From NCBI GenBank assembly GCA_938743325.2, contig OW568898.1, positions 124,189 through 188,188 on the forward strand: a stretch of DNA of 64,000 nt, given 5' to 3'. How positions within the stretch are numbered: the stretch's first letter is position 1; the number at the start of each line of letters is the position of its first letter. Below the pieces are notes generated by a model that did not search any database, was not told where the DNA came from, and saw only the letters and a list, made by a program, of their open reading frames with translations. Source of the DNA: Pycnococcus provasolii (Eukaryota; Chlorophyta; Pseudoscourfieldiophyceae; Pseudoscourfieldiales; Pycnococcaceae). Position numbers and translations under genes: made by a program. Shown here piece after piece: positions 1-9,491 of the stretch.

Positions 1-408
1 TTTAAACTGAAAAAGTTCTTGTGACATGTATTTTCTTCCCGAGGGAAGCTCTGATCTGCGGATTCTCGGAGCCTCGGAGGGAGATGGGAGGGTGAAATCC
101 CCGGAGGCGGAGAGGAAAAAGGCCAAAAGGGAGGGGACGACTGACACAGCAGAGAGAATTCATTCCTCTGGGGGGGATCCGTCCCTGTGTGATAGTCTAT
201 CATGAATGGAAAGGGAGATTTCCGTTTGGTCAATAAAAAACCTCCTCCTGGTCCTGGGGATCCGTCCTTGCCAATCATAGTGGGTGGAGATCAGTCCTCC
301 TCCTGGGGATCCGTCCTTGCCTATTAACCCTGCCCCATAACGAGACGTTGTTTTCCCGCGTGCTAATTATAATTACTTCTTCCCGTCGATCCATCTTTCC
401 CCCTTCCT
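1..408. other. Intergenic region with short direct repeats
   Basis: No gene seen. The 19-bp word CTGGGGATCCGTCCTTGCC occurs at 254-272 and 303-321, with a degenerate copy near 175. The stretch immediately precedes the uracil-DNA glycosylase start, so it should contain that gene's promoter, but no TATA box or other element can be assigned with confidence. Confidence 0.5.
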
Positions 409-1575
409 ATGGCGTCTCCCACAACCAATAAGGTCCCGAACGCGTTCTCTCGCCTCATGGAAGCCAGCAAGTCCTCGAAGAAGAAGTCTGTGAAGTCGTC
501 CTCGTCGAAGGCATCGGCATCGGCATCGAAGAAGGAGTCAAATGTGTCCATAGTGGGTGTTTCTTCTGATGTCCTTGACTGCATCAATCATGAAACTATG
601 TCCCCCCAGGCTCAGGGCCAGGCTCAGGCGCATTCTTCCTGCGGCAGTGAAGTGAACAAGCTCGTTGCTCTCGCAAGGCAGAGACACGCGTCTGTGGTGA
701 AAATGTGTGATCACGAGAAAGCGTCTCTGATGTCTACGCATCCGCAGTACGCCTTCTACCCGCCGCTCGCGGAACTCATCATGGAACCGTCGTGGCGAGA
801 CGCGCTCGCGAACGAAGTCACGAAGCCGTACTTCCAAAAGACGCTCCAAGATATGCTCGCGCAGGAAACAAAAGCCAAGAAAACAATCTATCCACAGCCT
901 TGCGACACTTTCAGAGCACTCAACGCCACGCCGCTGTCAGCCGTCAAGGCGGTCATACTAGGACAGGACCCGTACCACGGACCTAAGCAGGCGATGGGAC
1001 TCTGCTTCAGCGTGCCGAACGGCGTCGCCATACCGCCATCGCTGCTGAACATGTACAAGGAAATGGAAAGCGACCTAGGCGCGAAAAGACCCACGCACGG
1101 AAACCTCGAACGGTGGGCCGCGCAAGGCGTGCTCCTGCTTAACACCGTGCTAAGCGTGCGAGCGAGTGAGGCGAACAGCCACCAGAAACGTGGATGGGAA
1201 ATATTCACAGACGCGTGCATTCGACGCGTGTGCACATATCAGCCGGAGGAGAACAGAAACGACGACGACGACGACGACGACGTCGAACCGTCAGCGAAGC
1301 GCGCAAAGGTGGACGACGACGACGACGAGTCGTCGAAGCTGATGACCAACGCGGTGGTGTTCCTCCTCTGGGGCAGATGCGCGCAAGAAAAGGAACGGCT
1401 CGTTACCGCCGCACGCAGCGACGGACAGGTGAAACGCACGCTGTACGTACTAAAGGCGCCGCATCCGAGTGGACTGAGCGCGCATCGCGGCTTCTTCGGA
1501 TGCAAGCACTTCTCCCAGGCGAACGCGCTGTTGGCGAAACATGGCGAGAGCGCCATCGCGTGGGGCGACTTGTGA
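409..1575 (+). CDS. UNG: Uracil-DNA glycosylase (family 1, UNG)
   Basis: Removes uracil from DNA as the first step of base-excision repair. The protein is 388 aa. The water-activating loop GQDPYHGP is at residues 185-192 (catalytic Asp187). The leucine-loop/catalytic-His motif HPSGLS is at 352-357 (His352), followed by a conserved GFFGCKHFSQAN stretch. The first ~80 residues are Ser/Lys-rich and disordered, as in nuclear or organellar UNG N-termini. An unusual acidic insertion (about 285-310, two runs of Asp flanking PSAKRAKV) sits between conserved strands. Its basic core resembles the Myc-type nuclear localisation signal. The gene ends in TGA. The family call is firm; the nuclear versus organelle form is inferred. 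Confidence 0.96.
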   Translation: MASPTTNKVPNAFSRLMEASKSSKKKSVKSSSSKASASASKKESNVSIVGVSSDVLDCINHETMSPQAQGQAQAHSSCGSEVNKLVALARQRHASVVKMCDHEKASLMSTHPQYAFYPPLAELIMEPSWRDALANEVTKPYFQKTLQDMLAQETKAKKTIYPQPCDTFRALNATPLSAVKAVILGQDPYHGPKQAMGLCFSVPNGVAIPPSLLNMYKEMESDLGAKRPTHGNLERWAAQGVLLLNTVLSVRASEANSHQKRGWEIFTDACIRRVCTYQPEENRNDDDDDDDVEPSAKRAKVDDDDDESSKLMTNAVVFLLWGRCAQEKERLVTAARSDGQVKRTLYVLKAPHPSGLSAHRGFFGCKHFSQANALLAKHGESAIAWGDL

Positions 1576-1776
1576 AGGAATATTTTGTTGTACTGTTACA
1601 AACCAAAGATCGTCTCGTTCAGCAACCGTTTCGCATTCACCACTCAGCCAATTTCAGCGGCGCGATTCAGCAGCGCACATGTGTATGTGCATGGCGGCGC
1701 TGGTGATGTTTCGCAGATTCTAGCAGGGCGCAATCTAGGTAATATCAGGAGCCATTCTGATTGGCAATTACTCCAG

Positions 1777-3657
1777 TCATCTTCGATCATTCATACATCT
1801 CCTCTTCGCCTGATCAGCGTAGTCGGCAATGTCTTCGAAAAACCTCGCCACCTGGCGCTTGCGGTCGGACGGAAGGCGCGATGCTTTCTGCACTTGGATT
1901 TCCAGAGCTTGCATGAAGCATCGCGAGAATTCACTCGCGCCCATATCCGCGCTCGCCAGCAAAAAGTTCTCAGCCACAGCATGTCGCAGACCCTCATCCG
2001 TCGTGCGAGCCACTGGATGAGAGCCAGAGCCAGGTGCGTAGCGCGCGTACATGGCGTCCGTCGACGGCTGATATGACTGCGGCCGATCTGAGGTTGGGGG
2101 ATGTGGTGTGTGCGAGCGCTGCTGCCGGTCGTGGCTTTGATGGTGCAATGGTGCTGCGGACGACGGTTGATGCGGTGTGTGATACGCCGATCCTGAGGAC
2201 GGTCGAGCGGAAGATGATGGCGGAGCTGCTGGCGACGCCATCGCCGCCCTCGCCGCATCCGCGGCTTTCGCATCCCTGGATGCGCGATCGTCATTTTTGA
2301 TAGCCTCCTCGAGCACTCGTACAATGTTGTCGTAGTCAGGTTTCTCCATAAACTCGCACGGCTTGAGAATGTCGATGAACTGAATCAGCGCACCGGGAAG
2401 GGGGCGTGCCGTCGCCTCCCTGCCTGGCCTGCACATGAGCTTCCACGGCGCGCGTAAACACTCTACTTTGAGCGCAATGTTCTCATCCTTTTCTTTTCGA
2501 ACCACCGTTCCTTTTCCCTGTCCTGTGGTGAATCTCCACGGCAGCTCGCCCGTCAGGCACTCGACGAGGATGTACAGCACGCTCCACAGGTCGTCGTTCC
2601 GGCACTGGTCGACGTCCTTCATGACGTTGATGCTCGCGTACGTCGACGACCCTCGAAACTGGGCATCCTGTCGCGGCGGCAGTGGGTTGCTGTGTTCGTC
2701 GCACCACTTCTTCGCGAGTCCAAAGTCGATGATGAGCAGTCTCCCGTTGTTGTCGACGCAGAAGTTGGCAGGCTTGACGTCCCTGTGGATGTAGCCAGCC
2801 TGGTGCACCGACTGCAGCGCTCTGACCATCTGCACGCCGTAGCGGTACACCGTCTGTGCGGGTAGCATGCCTCCTTGGGTATTTGCGCGACGCGTGTAGA
2901 GGTTTTCACCTAATAGTGGCATGGCCAGATATGCATATTTCCCACACGACGTTTTTCCCGAGTCGACGATGTGGCACACGTTGGGACATTCGCGCTGGCG
3001 TGCCTTGAGTTCGTTCAGTATGTCCGCCTCACGGATCACGGACGAGGCTGCGTCTGAGGAGTGCTTTGAGTGACTTTTCCCGTTGGTGCCGCACTGCGCC
3101 ACCTTGAGTGCGCGTTCTATTTGGTTGTCCTGGCTGGACATTTCGATGTCGCACACGCGCCAGACTTCGGCAAACTGCCCCGTGCCAATACGTGCGAGAC
3201 ACCTGTACCTTTCTGCGAGCACTTTGTTCTGCCGGAGATCGATTGTGCTTGAGACGGACTCGCCGGCACGCACCAGAAACGCCGTACCCGTACCCGTATG
3301 AGCCGACGGTGTCCCTTCTCTGTGCTGATCTCTTGTATGTGCGGATGAAGTTGGCGCGCCTCCTGACGAGGCACCCTGAGGCACCCCTCCTGAAGCACCC
3401 TGTCCCTGCAGATACCCAGATGTAGTACCTGGCACCGCCGTAATCCCAGAGCCAGACGAAACACCTGGCGTATTCGGACGAGACACCCACGCGGAGTTGT
3501 TGCCACCATTACCATTGCCACCACTGACAGCACCTAACGACGCCTCCCGCTGGAAATCACGAGAATGAACATCACGCTCACGCTCACGCTGCTGATGCTC
3601 TGAAGCCCTGCCACCACCACCACCACCACCACCACCACGATCGTTACGACTGCTCAT
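1777..3657 (-). CDS. Casein kinase 1-like Ser/Thr protein kinase
   Basis: About 626 aa if translation starts at MSSRNDRGGG (3657). Sixty nucleotides upstream in the same frame is another ATG, but it lies inside an 8-bp tandem repeat, so the inner start is preferred. After a ~140-residue Gly/Ser-rich N-terminus comes a CK1/TTBK-type kinase domain: glycine loop GTGQFAEVW, catalytic loop YIHRDVKPANF, DFGLAKKW, and the CK1-specific SSTYASIN stretch that replaces the usual APE region. The Pro/Ser/His-rich tail ends in a short helical segment (ADMGASEFSRCF onward). Substrates cannot be inferred. The gene ends in TGA. Confidence 0.93.
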   Translation of the reverse strand: MSSRNDRGGGGGGGGGRASEHQQRERERDVHSRDFQREASLGAVSGGNGNGGNNSAWVSRPNTPGVSSGSGITAVPGTTSGYLQGQGASGGVPQGASSGGAPTSSAHTRDQHREGTPSAHTGTGTAFLVRAGESVSSTIDLRQNKVLAERYRCLARIGTGQFAEVWRVCDIEMSSQDNQIERALKVAQCGTNGKSHSKHSSDAASSVIREADILNELKARQRECPNVCHIVDSGKTSCGKYAYLAMPLLGENLYTRRANTQGGMLPAQTVYRYGVQMVRALQSVHQAGYIHRDVKPANFCVDNNGRLLIIDFGLAKKWCDEHSNPLPPRQDAQFRGSSTYASINVMKDVDQCRNDDLWSVLYILVECLTGELPWRFTTGQGKGTVVRKEKDENIALKVECLRAPWKLMCRPGREATARPLPGALIQFIDILKPCEFMEKPDYDNIVRVLEEAIKNDDRASRDAKAADAARAAMASPAAPPSSSARPSSGSAYHTPHQPSSAAPLHHQSHDRQQRSHTPHPPTSDRPQSYQPSTDAMYARYAPGSGSHPVARTTDEGLRHAVAENFLLASADMGASEFSRCFMQALEIQVQKASRLPSDRKRQVARFFEDIADYADQAKRRCMNDRR

Positions 3658-3664
3658 GACAAAG

Positions 3665-3716
3665 GACAAAATGACAAAATGACAAAATGACAAAATGACA
3701 AAATGACAAAATGACA
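3665..3716. repeat. 8-bp tandem repeat (GACAAAAT)
   Basis: Six near-perfect copies of an 8-bp unit lie just upstream of the CK1-like kinase start. The open frame runs through the array (giving a periodic hydrophobic peptide), which creates a spurious upstream ATG. It is probably 5' UTR. Confidence 0.85.
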
Positions 3717-3938
3717 AAGGACAAATGACACGAGGAACAAACGCAAGGAACGCAGCGCAGAGAAAACGGACTGTACTGTACGTCGAGTGGTTCTTAGAGC
3801 ACCGGTGGTTCTTCGAGGAGGTGAGGGAATGATACAGTACAAGTATTTACCCGAAATGCACGTCGTCGGCGAGACGAACCCTGCGGGGAGAACACGGCGG
3901 GGGTTCAAAGGACAAATAAATAAGGGAGGGGTCTATCG

Positions 3939-3964
3939 TAACCCTAACCCTAATACCCTAATCA
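3939..3964. promoter_or_regulatory. Telobox-like AACCCTAA cluster
   Basis: CCCTAA words occur in tandem about 280 bp upstream of the CK1-like kinase start. AAACCCTAA teloboxes are established plant promoter elements of housekeeping and ribosomal genes. Regulatory function here is inferred from the word and its position. Confidence 0.4.
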
Positions 3965-4126
3965 TCGGGGTCTCAGCTCCCTCTCCCTTCTCCTTCTCCT
4001 TCTCCACATACACATGTCACATGTCAGGGCTCCATGTCGGTCCGTCTACAACTGCATGACACACTTACTTCTGAATATGCAGGGAATCGAGGACAATTCA
4101 ATGTATGTTGTATGTTTGTTTTTGTT

Positions 4127-5662
4127 TCACTGGGGAGGAGGAGGGGGAGGATTCGTCGCCGCAGGCAACGCGTCGACGCCGCATGAGTTGACGATGCGCG
4201 CGCGAATCTCGGCGTTGCGTGACAAGTTGCGCAGTGCCGCGCGCGCATATGTTTGTACGCGTGCGTGGCTTCCATGCCGCTTCATTGCCGCAACGAGCGC
4301 CTCCACGCCGCCCGAGTCGACGATGCGCGCACCATTCTCCTCGTGAAATGCCAAATTGTGCAGTGCCATACACGCTTCTGTTTGTACGCCCGCGTGGCTT
4401 CCATGCCGCTTCATCGCCGCAACGAGCGCCTCCACGCCGCCCGAGTCGCCGATGCGCGCACCATTCTCCTCGTTGCATGACAAATTGTGCAGTGCCATAC
4501 ACGCACGATGTTGTACGCCTGCGTGGCTTCCATGCAGCTTCATCGCCGCGACCACTGCATCCACACCGCCTGAGTCGACGATGCGCGCATCATGCTCGCC
4601 GGTGATTGCCAAGTGGCTCAGCGCACCACACGCATGATCCTGTACGCCCGCGTGGCTTCCATGCCGCTTCATCGCCGCAACGAGCGCCTCCACGCCGCCC
4701 GAGTCGACGATGCGCGCGCGAATCTCGTCGTTGAGTGACAAGTTGTACAGCGCCGCACACGCTTGTTGTTGTACGTCGGCGTGGCTTCCATGCCGCTTCA
4801 TTGCCGCGACCAACGCCTCCACGCCGCCCGAGACGACGATGCGCGCGCGAATCTCGGCGTTGCGTGACAAGTTGTACAGCGCCGCACACGCTTCTGTTTG
4901 TACGCCCGCGTGGCTTCCATGCCGCTTCATCGCCGCAACGAGCGCCTCCACGCCGCCTGAGTCGACGATGCGCGCATCATGCTCGCCGGTGATTGCCAAG
5001 TGGCTCAGCGCACCACACGCTTGTTGTTGTATGTCCGCGTGGCTTCCATGCCGCTGCATTGCCGCGACCAACGCCTCCACGCCGCCCGAGACGACGACGC
5101 GCGCGCGATTCTTCTCCTCGTGAGCTGCCAATTTGTACAGCGCCGCACACGCTTGTTGTTGTACGCCTGCGTGGCTTCCATGCCGCTTCATAGCCACGAC
5201 CACCGCCTCAACGCCGTCTCGCTCGTCTATATTATCGACAGGTTTCGACGACATGTTTAATAGTGTTTCACAAATTAGCGACGTGCGCGTAGTTTCCGAA
5301 GACTCGTCGTCGTCTGCGTCTGCGTTTCCTTCTTCATGAACATGAGCGGCAGATTTGCTTCGCTTCTTCTTCTTAGACGATTCTGCGAGTCCACCACCAT
5401 CATCCTCATCGACGGCGAGCGGGCGCTTACCTTTACTAAGGGTATGATTTGTATTGACGACGGGCATGCCTACTACGAGAGGAGAGAGGATCTCTCTTTG
5501 TTTCTCCTCCCAGACATCTTTGGTGATTAATCCTTCGTTGAAGAACCCAAGGAGTTGCTTCAACAACAAATGAGCTGTAGAAGTGTTGTTATAGAACGTC
5601 GTCGGAGTCGTCGTAGTCGCCGGAGCGGTGCCACCACCTGCCGACGCCATATATGACGACAC
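4127..5662 (-). CDS. Armadillo-repeat protein with SHOCT-like N-terminal helix pair
   Basis: 511 aa. Residues ~30-65 form a SHOCT-like short helical module (LLKQLLGFFNEGLITKD...). A Lys-rich acidic linker follows. Eight 42-residue armadillo repeats then run to near the C-terminus. Each has the form VQ..AC.AL.NL...... AR(I/V)V.SGGVEALVAAMKRHGSHA. Repeats are close to identical at DNA level (126-nt period), which points to recent duplication or homogenisation. ARM solenoids bind proteins; the partner is unknown. No F-box or U-box is visible. The protein ends in a short Pro run and TGA. Confidence 0.9.
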   Translation of the reverse strand: MSSYMASAGGGTAPATTTTPTTFYNNTSTAHLLLKQLLGFFNEGLITKDVWEEKQREILSPLVVGMPVVNTNHTLSKGKRPLAVDEDDGGGLAESSKKKKRSKSAAHVHEEGNADADDDESSETTRTSLICETLLNMSSKPVDNIDERDGVEAVVVAMKRHGSHAGVQQQACAALYKLAAHEEKNRARVVVSGGVEALVAAMQRHGSHADIQQQACGALSHLAITGEHDARIVDSGGVEALVAAMKRHGSHAGVQTEACAALYNLSRNAEIRARIVVSGGVEALVAAMKRHGSHADVQQQACAALYNLSLNDEIRARIVDSGGVEALVAAMKRHGSHAGVQDHACGALSHLAITGEHDARIVDSGGVDAVVAAMKLHGSHAGVQHRACMALHNLSCNEENGARIGDSGGVEALVAAMKRHGSHAGVQTEACMALHNLAFHEENGARIVDSGGVEALVAAMKRHGSHARVQTYARAALRNLSRNAEIRARIVNSCGVDALPAATNPPPPPPQ

Positions 5663-5954
5663 AGCTTGAATGAGAATGACCCGTTCGTTGATGAAGCAAC
5701 CCCAGGGGGCAGGGGCAGGGCGAAAACCAGACCCGAAGGAATCGTTCCCCCCTTAGTTTATTTTCGCGTCGCAATTTTTATTTTCACATCTCTGCGCATC
5801 GATCGCATACCACTTGTTGATGTCTTTGACAACGGTCCTGAATCTGAAGAGTTGCACGATCGGAGCACAAGGCACAAGGCTTTCAGGAGGATCACGGTTC
5901 TTTGTTAGACGGCAGCTTATTAGACTTAGGTCAGAACTGCGTCTGCGTTGTTCC

Positions 5955-6812
5955 ATGTCGGCTGCATCCTCATCCTCGTCGGTCATTTTAGTGACCGGTG
6001 CGAACAAAGGCATCGGGTTCGCTTTAGTCTCAGCACTCCTCGAACGTGATGATCGTGCGAAAGTTGTCATGGCGTGCAGATCAGCCGCACGGGGGAAACA
6101 AGCGCTTGAGGAACTTCCCGAAGCTTATCAGGCGCGCATCTTTATGCTTGAAATGGACGTCGCTTCGCCTTCATCCGTCTCTCAGGCACACAAAGTCTTA
6201 GCAGAGTCTTCGGACTACACGCCGCTGACGGGCATCATCAACAACGCCGGCGTGGGTTTTGGAAAGTCTGTTGAAGAGACGTGCGCGACCAACTTCTGGG
6301 GCACCAAGCGCGTCTGCGAGACGTTCATGCCGCTTCTCGTCGACGGTGGGCGTGTCGTGAACATCGCGTCGGCGTCTGGACCCAACTACCTGAGCCGTTG
6401 CGGCGACGAAACGAGAATCCAACAGCTCACGGACAAAAACGTCACGCTCGACACGATCGAGCAGGTGTATGCGGAAGGCCTACCCTCTGACCAGCTTGGC
6501 GACGCTTACGGATTCAGCAAGAGCCTCGTGAACGCGTACACACGCTACTTGTCGAACAAAACGAAAACGAATCCCGAGAATAACATCATCGTCAACAGCT
6601 GCACGCCAGGATACATTTTGACGGACATGACGCGAGGCATGGGCGCGACGAATGACCCAGAGAAAGGCGTTAAAGCGCCTATGCACCTGCTGTTTACCGA
6701 CCAAGACTCCATAGGACGCGGGTGGTACTACGGCAGCGACTGCGCGCGAAGTCCTTTAAGTGAATACCGCGAACCTGGAAGCAAGCCGTACGAAGATGAA
6801 GAAGGATGTTGA
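5955..6812 (+). CDS. Short-chain dehydrogenase/reductase (carbonyl reductase-like)
   Basis: NAD(P)(H)-dependent oxidoreductase of the classical SDR family. From the preferred start MSAASSSSSV the protein is 285 aa. It has the nucleotide-binding motif TGANKGIG, NNAGVGFG, the catalytic Ser region NIASASG and the YGFSK active-site Tyr/Lys. This spacing and the Asn/Lys-rich cofactor motif resemble carbonyl reductase 1 (NADPH preference inferred). The frame is open upstream to 5814 and would add a basic 47-residue extension that could be a targeting peptide. The substrate is unknown. AATAAA-like repeats follow the TGA stop. Confidence 0.9.
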   Translation: MSAASSSSSVILVTGANKGIGFALVSALLERDDRAKVVMACRSAARGKQALEELPEAYQARIFMLEMDVASPSSVSQAHKVLAESSDYTPLTGIINNAGVGFGKSVEETCATNFWGTKRVCETFMPLLVDGGRVVNIASASGPNYLSRCGDETRIQQLTDKNVTLDTIEQVYAEGLPSDQLGDAYGFSKSLVNAYTRYLSNKTKTNPENNIIVNSCTPGYILTDMTRGMGATNDPEKGVKAPMHLLFTDQDSIGRGWYYGSDCARSPLSEYREPGSKPYEDEEGC

Positions 6813-6852
6813 TATTGAAAAATAAATAAATAAATATCCGAGGTCTTACCGT

Positions 6853-6951
6853 ACCCTAATGCCCTAATGCCCTAATACCCTAATACCCTAATGCCCTAAC
6901 CCTAATGCCCTAATGCCCTAATACCCTAACCCTAATGCCCTCATGCCCTAA
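6853..6951. repeat. Interstitial telomere-like (CCCTAAT)n tract
   Basis: About twelve degenerate units of GCCCTAAT/ACCCTAAT lie between the dehydrogenase and the thiazole kinase. Genes on both sides exclude a chromosome end. It is either an interstitial telomere-type repeat or an expanded telobox promoter cluster. Confidence 0.75.
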
Positions 6952-7385
6952 CCTTTGTCCTTCGCGTGTAAGGCGTGTTCCCCCTTTAGTGTTATTCTCC
7001 CGCTCGCGGTCTCGCCATTGATTGGCCGCCATTGGTCGTCATTGTGTGACGTCACTTCATGTCGTTTGTTTGTCCAACGGGAAGGAGGAGTGTTGTCGTT
7101 ATTAGTCATTTGTCATTCTCGCCGCCGCTGTCGTGTTGTCATTTTTATTCTCGCCGTCCGTCATTGTCATTCTGCGTCCGTCATTCTCACAAGGTCAGCC
7201 ACAGGTTCCTCGGCAGACGCTCGTCAGCCTCTCGCCACTCGTGTGATCCTGCATCAGATTGCGTTTGTGGCGTTTCTGTCGGCGTTTCTGTCAAGCCACT
7301 CGTAGCGCCAGCCAGACACGACCTTGGGGACCGCGCCGCCCGTGTCCGTGCCTCACGTAAGCCTGCAGACACATCAGGTCGAAAC

Positions 7386-8264
7386 ATGCCGGACGCTTCT
7401 TCCAGCGATGGTTACAGAAATCAAAATATCTTGCACGCCATACGATCGTGTCGTCGCAAGCCTCTCATCCAGCTGTACAGTTTTGCGTCACCATCGTCGT
7501 CGTTGATATGTGCGTCTTTAAATGCCGTGGGTGCATCTCCGCTCATGTCAGCCTGTGCTGAGGAAATACCCTCTGCTTTGGCCGTGTCCTCTTGTGTGGT
7601 GTTCTCCACGGCGCAAATCACACCCTTGACTTCTGATTTGATTTTAAAGGCGGCTTCTCTATTGTCGTCGTCATCTCTGAGGGGTACAGATGGATCAACC
7701 TCCTCGGAAAGACGTACGATCCCGTTCGTACTGGACCCGGTCGGTGCGGGACTCTCCGCGCTGAGACTCGACACGTGTCGAAAACTTGTACAGCTGCAAC
7801 CAGCAATCATCAAAGGAAATGCCGCGGAAATCGCCGCGCTCTGCAATACACGCACAGAACAACAGAGAGGAATCGACGGCGATGGAAGTGACGCTTACAC
7901 GACGGCACAACGCGCGCGGGACGTCGGACTCGCCAACGAGAACTGCGTCGTCGTCGTCACGGGCGAAGTCGACTACGTCGTCGACCACGAAAATATCAGC
8001 TGCGTGCGCGGAGGACACGCCATGATGTCGTCCGTCTCAGGAACAGGGTGCATGCTCGCCGCACTGCTAGCGGCGGCGATCGTCGCGTCATCCAATCTGC
8101 CAACGCCGCTTTCGACGCACAAAACGGCGGAAGTGCTATGCACAGCCGTCAGTGCTTGTGCGCAGGAGGTGATGAACGACGAACCAACACTAGGACCCGA
8201 GGGATTCCGTGCGAAGCTCATCGACAAAATGTATCACGTCTCATTATCTGACGCTTGTATGTAA
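7386..8264 (+). CDS. thiM: Hydroxyethylthiazole kinase (ThiM type)
   Basis: Phosphorylates 4-methyl-5-(2-hydroxyethyl)thiazole in thiamine salvage. Ribokinase-fold signatures are visible: VLDPVGAG, then IIKGNAAEIAAL, VVVVTGEVDYVVD, and the anion-hole/catalytic segment SVSGTGCMLAALLAA. From MPDASSSDGY the protein is 292 aa, close to bacterial ThiM plus a short extension. The frame stays open upstream to 7059 (109 residues more, Ser/Arg/Cys/His-rich), which could be an organelle-targeting peptide, so the true start is uncertain. The gene ends in TAA. Confidence 0.9.
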   Translation: MPDASSSDGYRNQNILHAIRSCRRKPLIQLYSFASPSSSLICASLNAVGASPLMSACAEEIPSALAVSSCVVFSTAQITPLTSDLILKAASLLSSSSLRGTDGSTSSERRTIPFVLDPVGAGLSALRLDTCRKLVQLQPAIIKGNAAEIAALCNTRTEQQRGIDGDGSDAYTTAQRARDVGLANENCVVVVTGEVDYVVDHENISCVRGGHAMMSSVSGTGCMLAALLAAAIVASSNLPTPLSTHKTAEVLCTAVSACAQEVMNDEPTLGPEGFRAKLIDKMYHVSLSDACM

Positions 8265-8353
8265 ATAACTATATTTTTATAAAAATAACAAGAAAGACAA
8301 ATCGAACATTGTGCTCCTGTTTTTTTTTGTTTGGTACATGTGTTTGCAAGATT

Positions 8354-9364
8354 TCACCGCGCGTTGTGCATCGCCGCTCCCAGTGTCGCGCGAAGCTCTT
8401 CGTTCTCCTTACGAAGGGCTTGCGTTTCATCCTCGAGCTCTTTCTTTGCACGATTCGCAAATGTGAGCTTCAGCTGCAGTGCGCGATTTTCGCGCGTGAG
8501 TTTCGCGACCATTTCCCTTTCTGCTGATTGAGGTGGCTGTGCTGACGAAGGTGGCAGTGCGGCGGGAGGCGCCGCGACAGCCGCACCGCCGGCTGACGTG
8601 GCGGCGTTGGCAGCATGCGCCGGCATCCGATACCCCGTGCGCGCCATCTGCGCGGCACGTTCTTGCGTCAAATAGGCAGGAGGCGCGACGACTGCGGCGG
8701 CTCGCTTCGTACCTGACGTTTTCCTCAGCGCATCCTTGGCCGTTGACAGTTTTGGCACGGAACCTGGTGGGTGCATGGTGTGTCGTAGCCTGCGCAGCAT
8801 CTCGTCAAGTTCTGTGTGCGGTATGTTGGCTTTTGCTCGTTGTGTTTGTCTTGGATTCGCCGCGGCTCCTGCTTGCGCTTTGGCGTGCTTTGGCGAAGTC
8901 TGCCGCGGCGTCGAATTTTGCCTTCTTTTTGACGGCGACGACGAGCTGTTCTGACGTTTTTGGCCTTTCCCCGGTGGAGGTGGAGGTGGCACAGCGAGGA
9001 GATGTGTAGCAATTGGCGGTGGCGGTGGCGGTCGCGACCGCGATGCGGCGGAGGCGGAGGCGGCACTTGGCGGTGGTGGTGGTGCATACGCGACTGGTGG
9101 TGGCGGTGGCGCTACTGCTGCTGCTGCTGCTGCTGCCGCTGCTGCTGGTGGTGGTGGTAGTTCTGTATTTGTTGGAGCTGTGGCACTGAACAGTTCGAAC
9201 GGGAGGGAAGCGCCAGGTGCAGCGGTCCCAATGTCGTTCGTGAACGGGTCAAACGAGATGGCGCGGTATACGTCCCCTTGAATGCTGGAAGGGAGCCCGT
9301 CAAAAGGAGTCCCAGCGATGACGGGAAGACCAGATGGCACGTTTAAGAGATCGTCATCCGCCAT
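8354..9364 (-). CDS. Proline-rich protein with C-terminal coiled coil
   Basis: 336 aa from MADDDLLNVPSG. Several polyproline runs and an alanine run (GCT/GCC microsatellite near 9113-9150) fill the middle. A basic Lys/Arg/Ser-rich patch follows. The last ~55 residues form a leucine-zipper-like heptad coiled coil (KLTRENRALQLKL...). No catalytic domain or standard bZIP basic region abuts the zipper. Polyproline plus coiled coil suggests a scaffold or profilin/SH3-binding role, which is a guess. The longer upstream frame to 9748 runs through a 20-bp repeat and is unlikely to be coding. Confidence 0.7.
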   Translation of the reverse strand: MADDDLLNVPSGLPVIAGTPFDGLPSSIQGDVYRAISFDPFTNDIGTAAPGASLPFELFSATAPTNTELPPPPAAAAAAAAAAVAPPPPPVAYAPPPPPSAASASAASRSRPPPPPPIATHLLAVPPPPPPGKGQKRQNSSSSPSKRRQNSTPRQTSPKHAKAQAGAAANPRQTQRAKANIPHTELDEMLRRLRHTMHPPGSVPKLSTAKDALRKTSGTKRAAAVVAPPAYLTQERAAQMARTGYRMPAHAANAATSAGGAAVAAPPAALPPSSAQPPQSAEREMVAKLTRENRALQLKLTFANRAKKELEDETQALRKENEELRATLGAAMHNAR

Positions 9365-9434
9365 TGTTTTGTTTTCAAGGAGTGGTGAAACGCGTTGAAA
9401 AGGACAAGGCAACGTCGTCTTAAGAGCCCAAAGA

Positions 9435-9491
9435 CACACCTTGCAACACAACGCCACACCTTGCAACACAACGCCACACCTTGCAACGAAT
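9435..9491. repeat. 20-bp tandem repeat, ~2.8 copies
   Basis: Unit CACACCTTGCAACACAACGC at 9435, 9455 and 9475, in the 5' flank of the Pro-rich gene. Confidence 0.85.

Noticed and set aside
3658-3717. N-terminal hydrophobic leader of the CK1-like kinase
   Set aside because: The peptide is the translation of an 8-bp tandem repeat; the start at 3657 gives a normal Gly-rich N-terminus.
6853-6951. Chromosome end (telomere)
   Set aside because: Intact genes lie on both sides and the units are degenerate; it is interstitial.
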